Assembly: GCA_048498995.1 (NCBI GenBank) | Contig: JBEHWX010000104.1 | Span: 1 to 20,582 of the forward strand | DNA length: 20,582 nt | Direction: 5' to 3' | Source: JBEHWX01 sp048498995 | GTDB taxonomy: Bacteria; Bacteroidota; Ignavibacteria; OLB7 | In this document: one piece after another, positions 14,525 through 20,582 of the stretch | How the letters are laid out: each line of letters starts with the position of its first letter | How positions within the stretch are numbered: position 1 is the first letter of the stretch | Notes under the pieces: model-generated | The model's database searches: none | What the model saw: the letters and a program-made list of their open reading frames with translations, nothing else | What the model was told of the DNA's origin: nothing | Position numbers and translations under genes: made by a program

Positions 14525-14911
14525 TCAGGCCGGATCGGCATGCTTGAAGCGCATGGCCGACCAGTCGTCGTCGATCGCCACGATCGCCACTCCCTCGAGT
14601 CCGAGCTTCGCGAGTGCCTGCCAGGCGATGTCCCGATTCACGTCGACGCCGCGGTAGTTCTTCGAGGTTCCCTTCGGATAGCAGAGCCAGAAGATGCCGC
14701 CGTCGGCCAGCGACGTCTTCACCACTCCCGCGGCCCGCTCGGCCTCGGGGAGCGATTTCACGAAGGCGAGCGCCAGCTCGTACTCTCCCTTCGGCTTCCG
14801 GTCCACCCGCGACGGAAGCTCGGCGGCGATCGTCTCGAACTCCCGCGGCGCGTCGAGCAGCAGCACCGGATTCTGCTCCTTGAACCGGAGCTTCTTCAGT
14901 ATCGGATTCAT
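14525..14911 (-). CDS. conserved small cytoplasmic protein, function unknown
   Basis: A 128-aa protein without signal peptide or membrane segment. The start is taken at the ATG opening MNPILKKLRFKEQNPVLLLDAP, because the protein-like sequence begins there; the frame stays open upstream to 15142, but that part looks non-coding. The pattern (LLLDAPREFE near the N-terminus, GGIFWLCYPKGTSKNYRG in the middle, and AIDDDWSAMRFKHAD at the end) recalls a small conserved protein family frequent in Bacteroidota, for which I know no assigned function. There is no ribosome binding site at this start. The stop lies 88 bp from the start of the DsbD-N-like gene, with a separate promoter candidate between. 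Confidence 0.8.
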   Translation of the reverse strand: MNPILKKLRFKEQNPVLLLDAPREFETIAAELPSRVDRKPKGEYELALAFVKSLPEAERAAGVVKTSLADGGIFWLCYPKGTSKNYRGVDVNRDIAWQALAKLGLEGVAIVAIDDDWSAMRFKHADPA

Positions 14912-15070
14912 CGTCGTTGCTGAGCTTGATTGAGACTCGTCGACGGCCATGCCGGGCCGGTTGAACCATTCCGCGGCGCGGCGGCCGATCACGCGGCGAC
15001 GATGATACGGAATCGCGCGCCACGCTTCCAGCACGCGCCAGCTTCCGTTCTCTCCCTCCATATACGCGTC

Positions 15071-15090
15071 GGGGCGCCCGAGGGCGCCCC
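15071..15090 (-). terminator. GC-rich stem-loop after the SRPBCC gene
   Basis: GGGGCGCCC and GGGCGCCCC are perfect 9-bp arms with a 2-nt centre (4-nt loop if the last pair opens). It starts 24 nt after the SRPBCC stop codon. No T tract follows on the minus strand, so it is a terminator-like hairpin rather than a canonical one. Confidence 0.5.
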
Positions 15091-15113
15091 GCCATGGCAT
15101 CGCGTGATGTCCG

Positions 15114-15650
15114 TTACTCCCTCGACCAGGCGGGGTAGGCATGCCGGACCTCGTCGTAGCGCTTCATCCAGTTGGGAAGCGGCTCGCTGGCCAGCTGCGC
15201 ATCCAGCCGGTCGAGGAACGCATGGAATCCGGGGGCGAAGCCGAGGCCGGTCGGCCTGGTCAGATGCTTGTGGGTGACGACGAGCCGCGTCCCCTCCTCG
15301 ACCGGCGTCAGCTCCCAGCGGACCACGGTGGTCTCTCCGCGCGGGACTTCGGGGCGAGGCTCGAGGTTCCACTCGTGCTCGTAGAGACGATACGGCTCCC
15401 AGGTGAGGATCCGTCCGGTCCAGTGGAACTGGGAAACGCCGGCCACCATGTCGAGCGCGCCACCCGGGCGTCCGTCGATCGTGGCGGTGGACATGAACCA
15501 GCCGGCGAGCTGCTCCGGCTCGGTGAGCGCGGCCCAGACCGCTTCCGGCGGATGATGGAGTATACGCTCGTAGCTGAGCGTGACGAACTCTCCCTCGACA
15601 TCGACGGTCCCGGCGGGAGAGACCAGTCCCTGCATATGCGTGTCGCTCAT
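15114..15650 (-). CDS. SRPBCC (AHSA1-like) domain protein
   Basis: A 178-aa protein of the START/Bet v1-like superfamily, which has a hydrophobic ligand cavity. The family signature is clear: VTLSYERILHHPPEAVWAALTEPEQLAGWF (residues 23-52), then VVRWELTPVEEGTRLVVTHKHL (about 99-120) and a C-terminal helix GFHAFLDRLDAQL ending in WMKRYDEVRHAYPAW. The start at 15650 overlaps the stop of the ArsR regulator by 4 bp (ATGA). Pairs of an ArsR regulator with an AHSA1-like protein are common in bacteria, and such regulators often control the pair itself. The ligand is unknown. The same frame is open far upstream, but that part reads the regulator gene out of frame. Confidence 0.92.
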   Translation of the reverse strand: MSDTHMQGLVSPAGTVDVEGEFVTLSYERILHHPPEAVWAALTEPEQLAGWFMSTATIDGRPGGALDMVAGVSQFHWTGRILTWEPYRLYEHEWNLEPRPEVPRGETTVVRWELTPVEEGTRLVVTHKHLTRPTGLGFAPGFHAFLDRLDAQLASEPLPNWMKRYDEVRHAYPAWSRE

Positions 15651-16021
15651 CGTTTCTTCTTCTCCTTCTTCGTGCTCGCGGCCGGTTGCCCGGCGCCGCT
15701 CCGGTTTCGAGTGGATGTACTGGTTGTGTCGAGATGCTTCTCCAGCGCGTCGAGCGTCCGGGGCCAGAACTGCTGATAGCGGGCCAGCCAGCCGGTAAGC
15801 TCGGCGAACGCATCGGGGCGGAGCGAGTAGATGCGCCGTTGCGCCTCCACCCGCACCTGAATGAAGCCGGCCTCGCGTAGCACCCGGAGGTGACGCGATA
15901 TCGCCGGCTGGCTGAGCGACGGGAACGCATCGACCAGCTCGCCTGCGGCCTGCTCGCGCGTCAGAAGCCGGTCCAGAAGCTGCCGCCGCGTCGGGTCGGC
16001 CAGGGCCACGAAAATGTCCAT
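15647..16021 (-). CDS. ArsR family winged-helix transcriptional regulator
   Basis: A 124-aa regulator. MDIFVALADPTRRQLLDRLL at the N-terminus and the recognition helix region LSQPAISRHLRVLREAGFI (about 36-54), followed by the wing RVEAQRRIYSL, are typical of ArsR proteins of the SdpR-like group. No metal-binding cysteine motif is present, so sensing is probably not of metal. The C-terminal tail is rich in Ser, Thr and Lys (STKKEKKKR). GGAGG four bases before the ATG fixes the start. The promoter just upstream carries an inverted repeat, which suggests autorepression. It is translationally coupled to the SRPBCC gene downstream. Confidence 0.93.
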   Translation of the reverse strand: MDIFVALADPTRRQLLDRLLTREQAAGELVDAFPSLSQPAISRHLRVLREAGFIQVRVEAQRRIYSLRPDAFAELTGWLARYQQFWPRTLDALEKHLDTTSTSTRNRSGAGQPAASTKKEKKKR

Positions 16022-16025
16022 GAAG

Positions 16026-16030
16026 CCTCC
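16026..16030 (-). promoter_or_regulatory. ribosome binding site of the ArsR gene
   Basis: GGAGG on the minus strand, four bases before the ATG at 16021. It decides this start over in-frame positions further upstream. Confidence 0.7.
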
Positions 16031-16071
16031 ATAACTCACGCGCAATATAACACACGAGTTATATAAAGCAA
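16031..16071 (-). promoter_or_regulatory. ArsR/SRPBCC promoter with operator palindrome
   Basis: On the minus strand a -35 like TTGCTT (16066-16071) is 16 bp from a -10 like TATATT (16044-16049). A perfect inverted repeat ATATAAC-N6-GTTATAT (16045-16064) fills the spacer and touches the -10, the usual place for an ArsR-type operator. A second pair of arms, ATAACTC (16031-16037) and GAGTTAT (16056-16062), overlaps it. This AT-rich island stands out in GC-rich surroundings. Confidence 0.65.
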
Positions 16072-16159
16072 CCAGACATGGCGATGCGAGAAGATGCGGA
16101 GAAGGAGATGATGAGATCGGGACGTGGCGAGGAACGGAATCGGTAATTGTGCCTGGTAG

Positions 16160-16180
16160 GCGCACGTCTTCAGCGTGCGC
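16160..16180 (+). repeat. hairpin repeat copy 1 (REP-like)
   Basis: A perfect 7-bp stem GCGCACG/CGTGCGC with loop TCTTCAG, preceded by GGTAG. This copy is the consensus for the family in this window. Confidence 0.8.
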
Positions 16181-16263
16181 GCTTCACGACAACCATGGAT
16201 GACGATGTCGCGGGTCGAGACGGCCACGGATGCCGACCGCACCGGAAGATTCCTCTCTGGCAT

Positions 16264-16284
16264 GCGCGCGTCTTCAGCGTGCGC
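16264..16284 (+). repeat. hairpin repeat copy 2 (REP-like)
   Basis: Stem GCGCGCG/CGTGCGC with loop TCTTCAG: one change from copy 1, leaving a mismatch or G-T pair. It is followed by TCTTC, as is copy 3. Confidence 0.75.
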
Positions 16285-16332
16285 TCTTCGGAGCCGGCAT
16301 GGCGCATGGATTCATTGCGGCGGCAAGGAGGG

Positions 16333-16354
16333 GGGCGGCCACGGCGGGCCGCCC
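16333..16354. terminator. GC-rich stem-loop downstream of the beta-helix gene
   Basis: GGGCGGCC and GGCCGCCC, a perfect 8-bp stem with loop ACGGCG, about 100 bp after the stop codon at 16453 on the minus strand. No T run follows, so the termination role is uncertain. Confidence 0.3.
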
Positions 16355-16452
16355 GCACGACATGGATCGTTGCCCACGGGGAGCATCAGGGCCATGTTCC
16401 GTTGCGCGTCGTCTGACGTTCGCGCCGGAAACGACGGGCATGCGCCTGACGC

Positions 16453-17973
16453 TCAGCGCGCGGTCGCCATCATCACTTTTCTCACCTCCGCGCGCGCGCC
16501 GGATCGGAGCACGCAGAGATACATGCCGGATGGCAGATCCGCGACCGGCACGGAAACCGCTCCGCCACCGGTGCCGAGCTTCATCTCGACGCGGCGCATC
16601 CGCTCGCCGCGCAGATCGTAGAGCGATACTTCCGCGTCGCCGGCGGCGGCAAAGGTCACGGTCATCATCCCGCCGCTCCGGCTGATGGTGGCCGCCAGCA
16701 CGTCCGTCTCCGCGCGCTCATCGCGCACCGAGGCCGGGACCACGCTTTCGAACGCGCCGATCGAGCGCAGGGTGGCGAACGGACGTCCGTAGTTGTCGAG
16801 CTTGGGATCGGTCACCGGCGCGCCGGCGCCGATCGCGGGGGAATCATCGTGGAGGGTGAAGTCGAAGCTGGAAGGGGAGAAGAGGCGCGGATTGCTCCCG
16901 AGAATCCTCCCGGGCTCGCTCACCGGAACGTTCGGCCCGGCCCAGCTCGCGTCATTGATATCGTACCAGAGGTTGTTCCGGAACGTGAACGTCTCCGGCC
17001 GCGTGTTCGGTCCGATGTTGATCGTCGGATTGGACGCGGCGGTTCCCACCACCACGATGTTGTTGATGAAGGAGTTGTCGCCGCACTCGAGGAAGGCCTC
17101 GCCGGTCGTCTCCTGCAGAATCCGGATCGCCCATTTCTCCGGCATCCAAATCGTGTTGTTGACCACCTCGCTTCCCACCGCTCCGACGAACGCGATCGAC
17201 GCCACCGATCCCATGAAGACGTTGCTGTGAACGTGGATATCCGATGCCTCGTAGTTGATCCCCTGCGGGCGGAAGTACTGGAGTCCCGTGGAGCCGCCGA
17301 TGTTCAGCGTCCGCTCCCCTCCCTTGATGAAGGTATTCTGCTGGATGGTGATCGCGCGCGTCCCCCCCTTCGACTGGATGCAGTTGGAGCCGGCGTTCTC
17401 GAAGTAGTTGCCGGTGAAGCTCCCCTCGTGGCATCCCACCATGTCGATCATGCTGCCGCCGGCCGAGCCGTCGCGGAAGACGCAGCCGCGCACCTCGAAG
17501 GTGTCCACGCCCGACATCTTCAGCAGGTCGTTGTTGCCGGTGGCGTCGATCCCGTTCCAGTGGCATCCCTCGATGATGATGTGGTGCGCCGGAGTCTCGA
17601 ACGTGCCGGCATCGTCGATGTTCATTCCGTTGCCGGTCTGCCCCTCCAGGATGAAGCCCTTGATCAGCACCCACGCCGGATCGGAAAGCTGCCAGGCGTT
17701 GGCCCCGCCGCGGAGAAACACCTCCTCTCCCGGCGCCGCCATGATCGTGATCCACGCATCGCTCCGCCCCTGAAGGTTCGCCACGTATTCCCCGCCGGCA
17801 TAGCTGCCGCCGCGGAACAGGATGGTATCGCCCGGCTGGACGGCCGCGGCCGCCGACTGGAGCGTGGTGTAGGTCCCACCGGCGCGGACTTCGAGCGTGC
17901 GCGCCGAGACGAGCGGCGTGAGCGAGAAGAACGAGAGGAGAAGAAGCGGGAGCGCATGAATCGGACGGATCAT
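16453..17973 (-). CDS. secreted right-handed parallel beta-helix protein with T9SS-like C-terminal domain
   Basis: A 506-aa protein. The start at 17973 is chosen because the signal peptide follows directly (MIRPIHALPLLLLSFFSLTPLVSA) and GAGG lies upstream. The N-terminal part (RAGGTYTTLQSAAAAVQPGDTILFRGGSYAGG) is the entry of the pectate-lyase-like beta-helix fold. About 30-400 then show repeated coils (IIIEGCHWNGIDATGNNDLLKMSG, VRGCVFRDGS, FTGNYFENAGSNCIQS, VHSNVFMGS, VNNTIWM, INNIVVVG). The end of the helix has the usual DDSPAIGAGAPV motif. The last 70-80 residues (VSLYDLRGERMRR to LPSGMYLCVLRSG and RKVMM) match the T9SS sorting domain pattern, so the protein is probably exported to the cell surface. 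Polysaccharide binding or lyase activity is possible; catalytic residues are not assigned. Confidence 0.9.
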   Translation of the reverse strand: MIRPIHALPLLLLSFFSLTPLVSARTLEVRAGGTYTTLQSAAAAVQPGDTILFRGGSYAGGEYVANLQGRSDAWITIMAAPGEEVFLRGGANAWQLSDPAWVLIKGFILEGQTGNGMNIDDAGTFETPAHHIIIEGCHWNGIDATGNNDLLKMSGVDTFEVRGCVFRDGSAGGSMIDMVGCHEGSFTGNYFENAGSNCIQSKGGTRAITIQQNTFIKGGERTLNIGGSTGLQYFRPQGINYEASDIHVHSNVFMGSVASIAFVGAVGSEVVNNTIWMPEKWAIRILQETTGEAFLECGDNSFINNIVVVGTAASNPTINIGPNTRPETFTFRNNLWYDINDASWAGPNVPVSEPGRILGSNPRLFSPSSFDFTLHDDSPAIGAGAPVTDPKLDNYGRPFATLRSIGAFESVVPASVRDERAETDVLAATISRSGGMMTVTFAAAGDAEVSLYDLRGERMRRVEMKLGTGGGAVSVPVADLPSGMYLCVLRSGARAEVRKVMMATAR

Positions 17974-18070
17974 CGTGGCCTCACCGGATGATGTGGTTCG
18001 GAATGGACCGGGACAATGTCGTGAATTTCGATGGATGAGGCGCCGCTCCGCGAGCTCCGGCGCGCCACCC

Positions 18071-18106
18071 ACGACGCGGCCCACGCCGCGGCCCACGACG
18101 CCGCTT
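18071..18106. repeat. 12-bp tandem repeat, three units
   Basis: Units ACGACGCGGCCC (18071-18082), ACGCCGCGGCCC (18083-18094) and ACGACGCCGCTT (18095-18106); the 12 bases before (18059-18070) resemble a further worn copy. It lies just upstream of the -7 box of the propeller gene. Confidence 0.6.
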
Positions 18107-18126
18107 CCGAAGAGTATCCTCCAACC

Positions 18127-18134
18127 TATCTTTG
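18127..18134 (+). promoter_or_regulatory. -7 promoter box (TAnnTTTG) of the Asp-box protein gene
   Basis: TATCTTTG matches the Bacteroidota -7 consensus exactly, about 90 bp before the ATG at 18225. The -33 element is weak. It would give a 5' leader of roughly 80 nt. Confidence 0.5.
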
Positions 18135-18224
18135 TCGCTCCGCCGATCCGCCCGGCGGCGCGCTCGCCGCTCCATCAGGTCCCGGCGAACGTGGCGCGGA
18201 GATCAACCGAACGAGATCCAACAG

Positions 18225-20051
18225 ATGAAATCGCTCCCCCTCTCGCTTCTTCTTCTCATCGTCGGCATCGGCGCGAGCACGGACGTCCGGGCCCAGGGAA
18301 CGCCGAGCACGCGTGTCAACGACGACACGGCCGGCGCCACGCAGGGGAGCGCCCGGATCGCGCTCGACCGGAGCGGAACGATCTACGTCGCCTGGACCGA
18401 TCTGCGCAACAACGAGAACGGCGACATCTACTTGAGCCGCTCGACCGACGGCGGACTCACCTTCTCTCCGAATCGCGCGGTCTATGCCGGCGGCGCGGTG
18501 CCGCTCGGGATGCAGCGCGGCGTGGCCATGGCGATCGACAGCATCGGCGGCATCCACATGGTCTGGTCGGAAGCCAAACGGGGAGATCTTCCCGAGATGC
18601 TCTACAGCCGCTCGACCGACGGCGGCGCCACGTTTTCCGCGCCCGCGTTCATCGGCGGCGCGGCCGGCGTTTCGGTGCAGGATTTCCCGAGCATCGGCAT
18701 CGACGCGGCCAACAACGTCTACGTGGCATGGGTGGATGATCGCGAGCAGCGCGCCAAGACCGGCGCGAACATGCAGGTCTACACTGTCCGATCGACCGAT
18801 CGCGGCGCCACCTTCGGCGCGCCGGCCCGTGCCAGCAACATGGCCGGCGGCATCGGCGGCTCCTGCGAGTGCTGCAACACCGCCATGGCGGTCTCCCCCG
18901 CCGGGCATGTCTACATCACCTTCCGGAGCAACGTCAAGAACCGGCGCGACATCTTCGTGGCCCGCTCGCTCGATCGCGGCCAGACGTTCGACACCGCCAT
19001 CCCGGTCGCCAGCGAGCCGTGGACGATTCTCGTCTGCCCGATGACCGGCTCGTCGATCGCGCTGGATGCCGAGGAGACCGCGCACGTCGTCTGGCGCGAC
19101 TCCCGCCCGAGCGCGAAGCCGAAGGACTTCATCTACCACGCGATGCTCTTCCGCGGCGCCACGGCCTGCACGCCCGACATGCAGATCTCGGCGACGCCGA
19201 AGAAGAGCAACTTCCCGTCGATCGCGATCGGCCGCGACGGCGCCCTCTTCTGCACCTTTCACGATAACCGGAACGATGCCTCCGATCTGTTCTCGGTGAC
19301 CTCGCTCGACGGCGGCAACAGCTTCTCCGCGCCGACCGAGGTTGCCGACGCGCCCGCTTCCACGTCGCAGACCGAGCCGATGTCGGTCATCGCCCCGGAT
19401 GGCGCGCGCTACACCGTCTGGCAGGACGCGCGTCGCGACGGGGGAGATATCCACTTCACGGCCGATCGCTCGACGCTCGCCGTCACGGCGCCGGGACCGG
19501 CCACGCCGCTCCTTCCGGCGGACGGCTCGGTCATCTCCGGCTCGGGCGCCCTGACGTGGCGGGCACCGGCCTCCATGGCGGGAGCGCGCAACGTGGCGTA
19601 CGATCTGACGATCGTGAGGAATGGCATCCCGGAGACGATCGGCGACCTGCGCGCCACGTCGTATCCGATCTCGCTTCAGCCGGGAGCATATTCCTGGTAC
19701 GTGACGGCGCATACGGCCGCGGGACGCTCCGCCGCGTCGGACACCTTTTCCTTCACGCTTCTTCCGGCGCAGAGCGGTGTTGCCGTGGAGCATGCCCCCT
19801 CCTCCGGGCTCCGGCTGGCCCGGAGCGCCGGCGGGCTGCGCGTATCGTTCCGTACACCAGTGGCGGCAAGCAGGACGATCTCGGTGATCGCGCTCGATGG
19901 ACGGCGGGTCATGGCGCTCCCGTCCCGATTCGTCGAGGCCGGAGAGCAGCACGAGGAGCTCGATCTTCGCTCGCTGCCGAGCGGATCGTATCTGCTCGAG
20001 GTGCGCGCGGGAGCGGACCGATGGGTACGCGGATTCGAGGTGGGGAAATAG
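18225..20051 (+). CDS. secreted Asp-box (BNR, sialidase-like) propeller protein with T9SS-like C-terminal domain
   Basis: A 608-aa protein. The start at 18225 gives a proper signal peptide (residues 1-23, ending DVRAQ); a longer frame upstream adds an Arg-rich stretch and is rejected. Five Asp boxes (S-x-D-x-G-x-x-F) lie at 72-80, 129-137, 189-197, 248-255 and 359-367, at the strand turns of a six-bladed sialidase-type propeller that covers about 30-415. The pattern VAWTDLRNNENGDIY recurs before the boxes. A cysteine cluster C214-E-C-C217 with C271 (VCPMTGSS) is conspicuous. Residues 425-515 look like a fibronectin III-type domain (LTWRAPAS, YDLTIVRNG, SWYVTAHTAAGRSAASDTFSF). The last 85 residues (ISVIALDGRRVMALP to LPSGSYLLEVRAG) fit a T9SS domain. 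Sialidase activity is not supported, as the arginine triad cannot be assigned. Confidence 0.9.
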   Translation: MKSLPLSLLLLIVGIGASTDVRAQGTPSTRVNDDTAGATQGSARIALDRSGTIYVAWTDLRNNENGDIYLSRSTDGGLTFSPNRAVYAGGAVPLGMQRGVAMAIDSIGGIHMVWSEAKRGDLPEMLYSRSTDGGATFSAPAFIGGAAGVSVQDFPSIGIDAANNVYVAWVDDREQRAKTGANMQVYTVRSTDRGATFGAPARASNMAGGIGGSCECCNTAMAVSPAGHVYITFRSNVKNRRDIFVARSLDRGQTFDTAIPVASEPWTILVCPMTGSSIALDAEETAHVVWRDSRPSAKPKDFIYHAMLFRGATACTPDMQISATPKKSNFPSIAIGRDGALFCTFHDNRNDASDLFSVTSLDGGNSFSAPTEVADAPASTSQTEPMSVIAPDGARYTVWQDARRDGGDIHFTADRSTLAVTAPGPATPLLPADGSVISGSGALTWRAPASMAGARNVAYDLTIVRNGIPETIGDLRATSYPISLQPGAYSWYVTAHTAAGRSAASDTFSFTLLPAQSGVAVEHAPSSGLRLARSAGGLRVSFRTPVAASRTISVIALDGRRVMALPSRFVEAGEQHEELDLRSLPSGSYLLEVRAGADRWVRGFEVGK

Positions 20052-20088
20052 GAACGAGCCCGAAAGCCTCAGATGGTCGTACCGGAAT

Positions 20089-20109
20089 GCGCACGTCTTC
20101 AGCGTACGC
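20089..20109 (+). repeat. hairpin repeat copy 3 (REP-like)
   Basis: Stem GCGCACG/CGTACGC with loop TCTTCAG, one mismatch in the stem; followed by TCTTC like copy 2. It lies 38 bp after the stop of the Asp-box protein gene. Confidence 0.75.
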
Positions 20110-20146
20110 TCTTCAACGGCGGCCACCGCTTGGCAACGTCGGGTAG

Positions 20147-20167
20147 CCGCACGTCTTCAGCGTGCGC
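20147..20167 (+). repeat. hairpin repeat copy 4 (REP-like)
   Basis: CCGCACG/CGTGCGC with loop TCTTCAG, preceded by GGTAG as in copy 1. Six of seven stem pairs are kept. Start-to-start distance to copy 3 is 58 bp, in the same orientation. Confidence 0.75.
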
Positions 20168-20312
20168 CATGGTTGACACGGAAGTCCCCGAAGCCGGCCC
20201 CAGCGGCGCTCCACGGCAACCGGATGAAGCGTTCGTAGCTCCGCGCCAGTCGCTGTCTCCACATGATCCGCGGAGCAATACGCTGTACGGGCCGCCCCCA
20301 GCGGCCAGAGAA

Positions 20313-20333
20313 GCGCACGCTGAAGACGTGCGC
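20313..20333 (-). repeat. hairpin repeat copy 5 (REP-like, inverted)
   Basis: A perfect 7-bp stem with the loop read on the minus strand, flanked by CCTACC, the complement of the GGTAG of copies 1 and 4. It directly adjoins the start of the reverse transcriptase similarity. Confidence 0.8.
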
Positions 20334-20348
20334 CTACCGAGCGCGCCC

Positions 20349-20582
20349 ACGAAAAGCGGTATCCACAAGGCGAGCGATGGCGCCGCCTTCCTGGGCTATG
20401 AGGTGCGCACCTACACGACACGGAGTCGGATCGTTCGGAGTCGTCGTGACTCCCAAAGTTTCCTTCGCCGCCCGCCGTCAGAGGTGATGCAGCTTCATGT
20501 CCCTTGGGAGAAGGTCCATAGGTTCGCCACGGCAAAAGGGTACGGTGACTTGTCGATCTTCAAGGCACGCCACCGCAACCTG
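20349..20582 (+). pseudogene. group II intron-type reverse transcriptase/maturase fragment, 5'-truncated, open at the window edge
   Basis: In the frame that begins ACG AAA AGC at 20349, the translation starts TKSGIHKASDGAAFLGYEVR. This matches the segment at the end of the RT domain of group II intron proteins (T-x-I-x-HA-x-x-x-x-x-x-FLGYEI). It is followed by MQLHVPWEKVHRFATAKGYG and FKARHRNL, like the start of the maturase (X) region. The whole upstream RT domain, including the YADD catalytic motif, is missing: the sequence before 20349 is intergenic DNA with a hairpin repeat. The frame is open to the last base, so the 3' half may continue outside. A gene remnant is the simplest reading. 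No insertion-site or intron RNA domain can be seen here. Confidence 0.65.

Larger units (their letters stand above)
16072..16452. other. non-coding region with two hairpin repeats
   Basis: No gene is supported in this stretch between the ArsR promoter and the stop of the beta-helix gene. It contains two copies of the hairpin repeat (16160-16180, 16264-16284) and a GC-rich stem-loop 16333-16354 (GGGCGGCC, 6-nt loop, GGCCGCCC), which may mark the end of the beta-helix transcript. Short open frames here are created by the repeats. Confidence 0.6.
17974..18224. promoter_or_regulatory. divergent promoter region between two T9SS cargo genes
   Basis: A 251-bp region between divergent start codons. 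It holds a 12-bp tandem repeat (about 18071-18106; units ACGACGCGGCCC, ACGCCGCGGCCC and a degenerate third) and a -7 box for the plus-strand gene at 18127-18134. No clear box was found for the minus-strand gene. Confidence 0.5.
20052..20348. other. non-coding region with three hairpin repeats
   Basis: No intact gene is supported. Three hairpin repeats (20089-20109, 20147-20167, and inverted at 20313-20333) dominate the stretch. A plus-strand frame is open from the ATG at 20169 into the reverse transcriptase fragment, but its part before about 20349 reads the repeat and shows no protein-like character. Confidence 0.6.

Noticed and set aside
14912..15142. Upstream extension of the small conserved protein to 205 residues
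   Set aside because: The extension is Arg/Gly/Pro-rich without family character, has no ribosome binding site and reaches almost to the SRPBCC stop; the family-like sequence starts at the ATG at 14911.
15651..16055. Upstream extension of the SRPBCC protein
   Set aside because: It reads the ArsR gene in another frame; the ATGA overlap at 15647-15650 gives a natural start.
18225..20051. Calling the Asp-box protein a true sialidase
   Set aside because: Asp boxes also occur in many non-sialidase propellers, and the arginine triad and nucleophilic tyrosine cannot be placed from the sequence alone.
18126..20126. Long minus-strand open frame (666 codons) opposite the Asp-box protein
   Set aside because: The plus frame shows signal peptide, Asp boxes and T9SS end. 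The antisense product is Arg/Gly/Ala-rich without any family pattern, and its start lies in a hairpin repeat.
16160..20333. Hairpin repeats as a CRISPR array
   Set aside because: Copies are far apart (58 bp to nearly 4 kb), one is inverted, spacings are irregular and there are no cas genes.
1..20582. tRNA, rRNA or origin sequences
   Set aside because: Scanning by eye found no tRNA-like T-loop and acceptor pairing, no rRNA segments and no DnaA-box cluster; a covariance search was not possible here.

Overview
The window is GC-rich DNA from a Gram-negative bacterium of the Bacteroidota/Chlorobi (FCB) superphylum. Three proteins carry C-terminal regions like type IX secretion (T9SS, type A) sorting domains. 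There are two TonB-type outer-membrane barrels, and several candidate promoters resemble the Bacteroidota -7 box TAnnTTTG. The high GC points to a lineage such as Rhodothermia, Kapabacteria or Ignavibacteria rather than classic low-GC Bacteroidetes. I cannot name a genus.

Layout, left to right. (1) 89-2419, minus strand: an ECF sigma factor gene overlaps by 4 bp a gene for a membrane-anchored partner protein whose C-terminus looks like a T9SS sorting domain. A likely bidirectional terminator lies downstream. (2) 2816-11952, plus strand: six genes in one direction, probably one or two transcription units. They encode a siderophore-type TonB receptor, two paralogous exported proteins each with two alpha/beta domains, a second TonB-type barrel with no visible plug, an exported beta-lactamase-fold serine hydrolase (MlrB-like superfamily) and an M81 metallopeptidase (MlrC family). 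Two junctions overlap (4 and 11 bp), one gap is 33 bp and two gaps exceed 100 bp. (3) 11942-16021, minus strand: cutC, an exported redoxin-like protein with its own terminator, a stand-alone DsbD N-terminal-like protein, a small conserved protein, and an ArsR regulator/SRPBCC pair behind a promoter with an operator-like palindrome. (4) 16453-20051: a divergent pair of secreted T9SS cargo proteins, a parallel beta-helix protein (minus) and an Asp-box (sialidase-like) propeller protein (plus). (5) 16160-16284 and 20089-20333: five copies of a small hairpin repeat flank this pair. After the last copy comes the 3' part of a group II intron-type reverse transcriptase that has lost its 5' half and runs off the window.

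How the genes may work together (inference): the sigma/partner pair is divergent from the TonB locus and could control it. The locus reads as an uptake and processing unit for an oligomeric ligand, perhaps a modified peptide or peptide siderophore: an outer-membrane receptor, periplasmic double-domain proteins, then a serine hydrolase and an M81 peptidase encoded by overlapping genes. The same two enzyme classes, MlrB and MlrC, act in succession in microcystin breakdown. No mlrA or mlrD homologue is present here, so the substrate is open. This locus and the T9SS-tagged sigma partner are the best candidates for an undescribed system.
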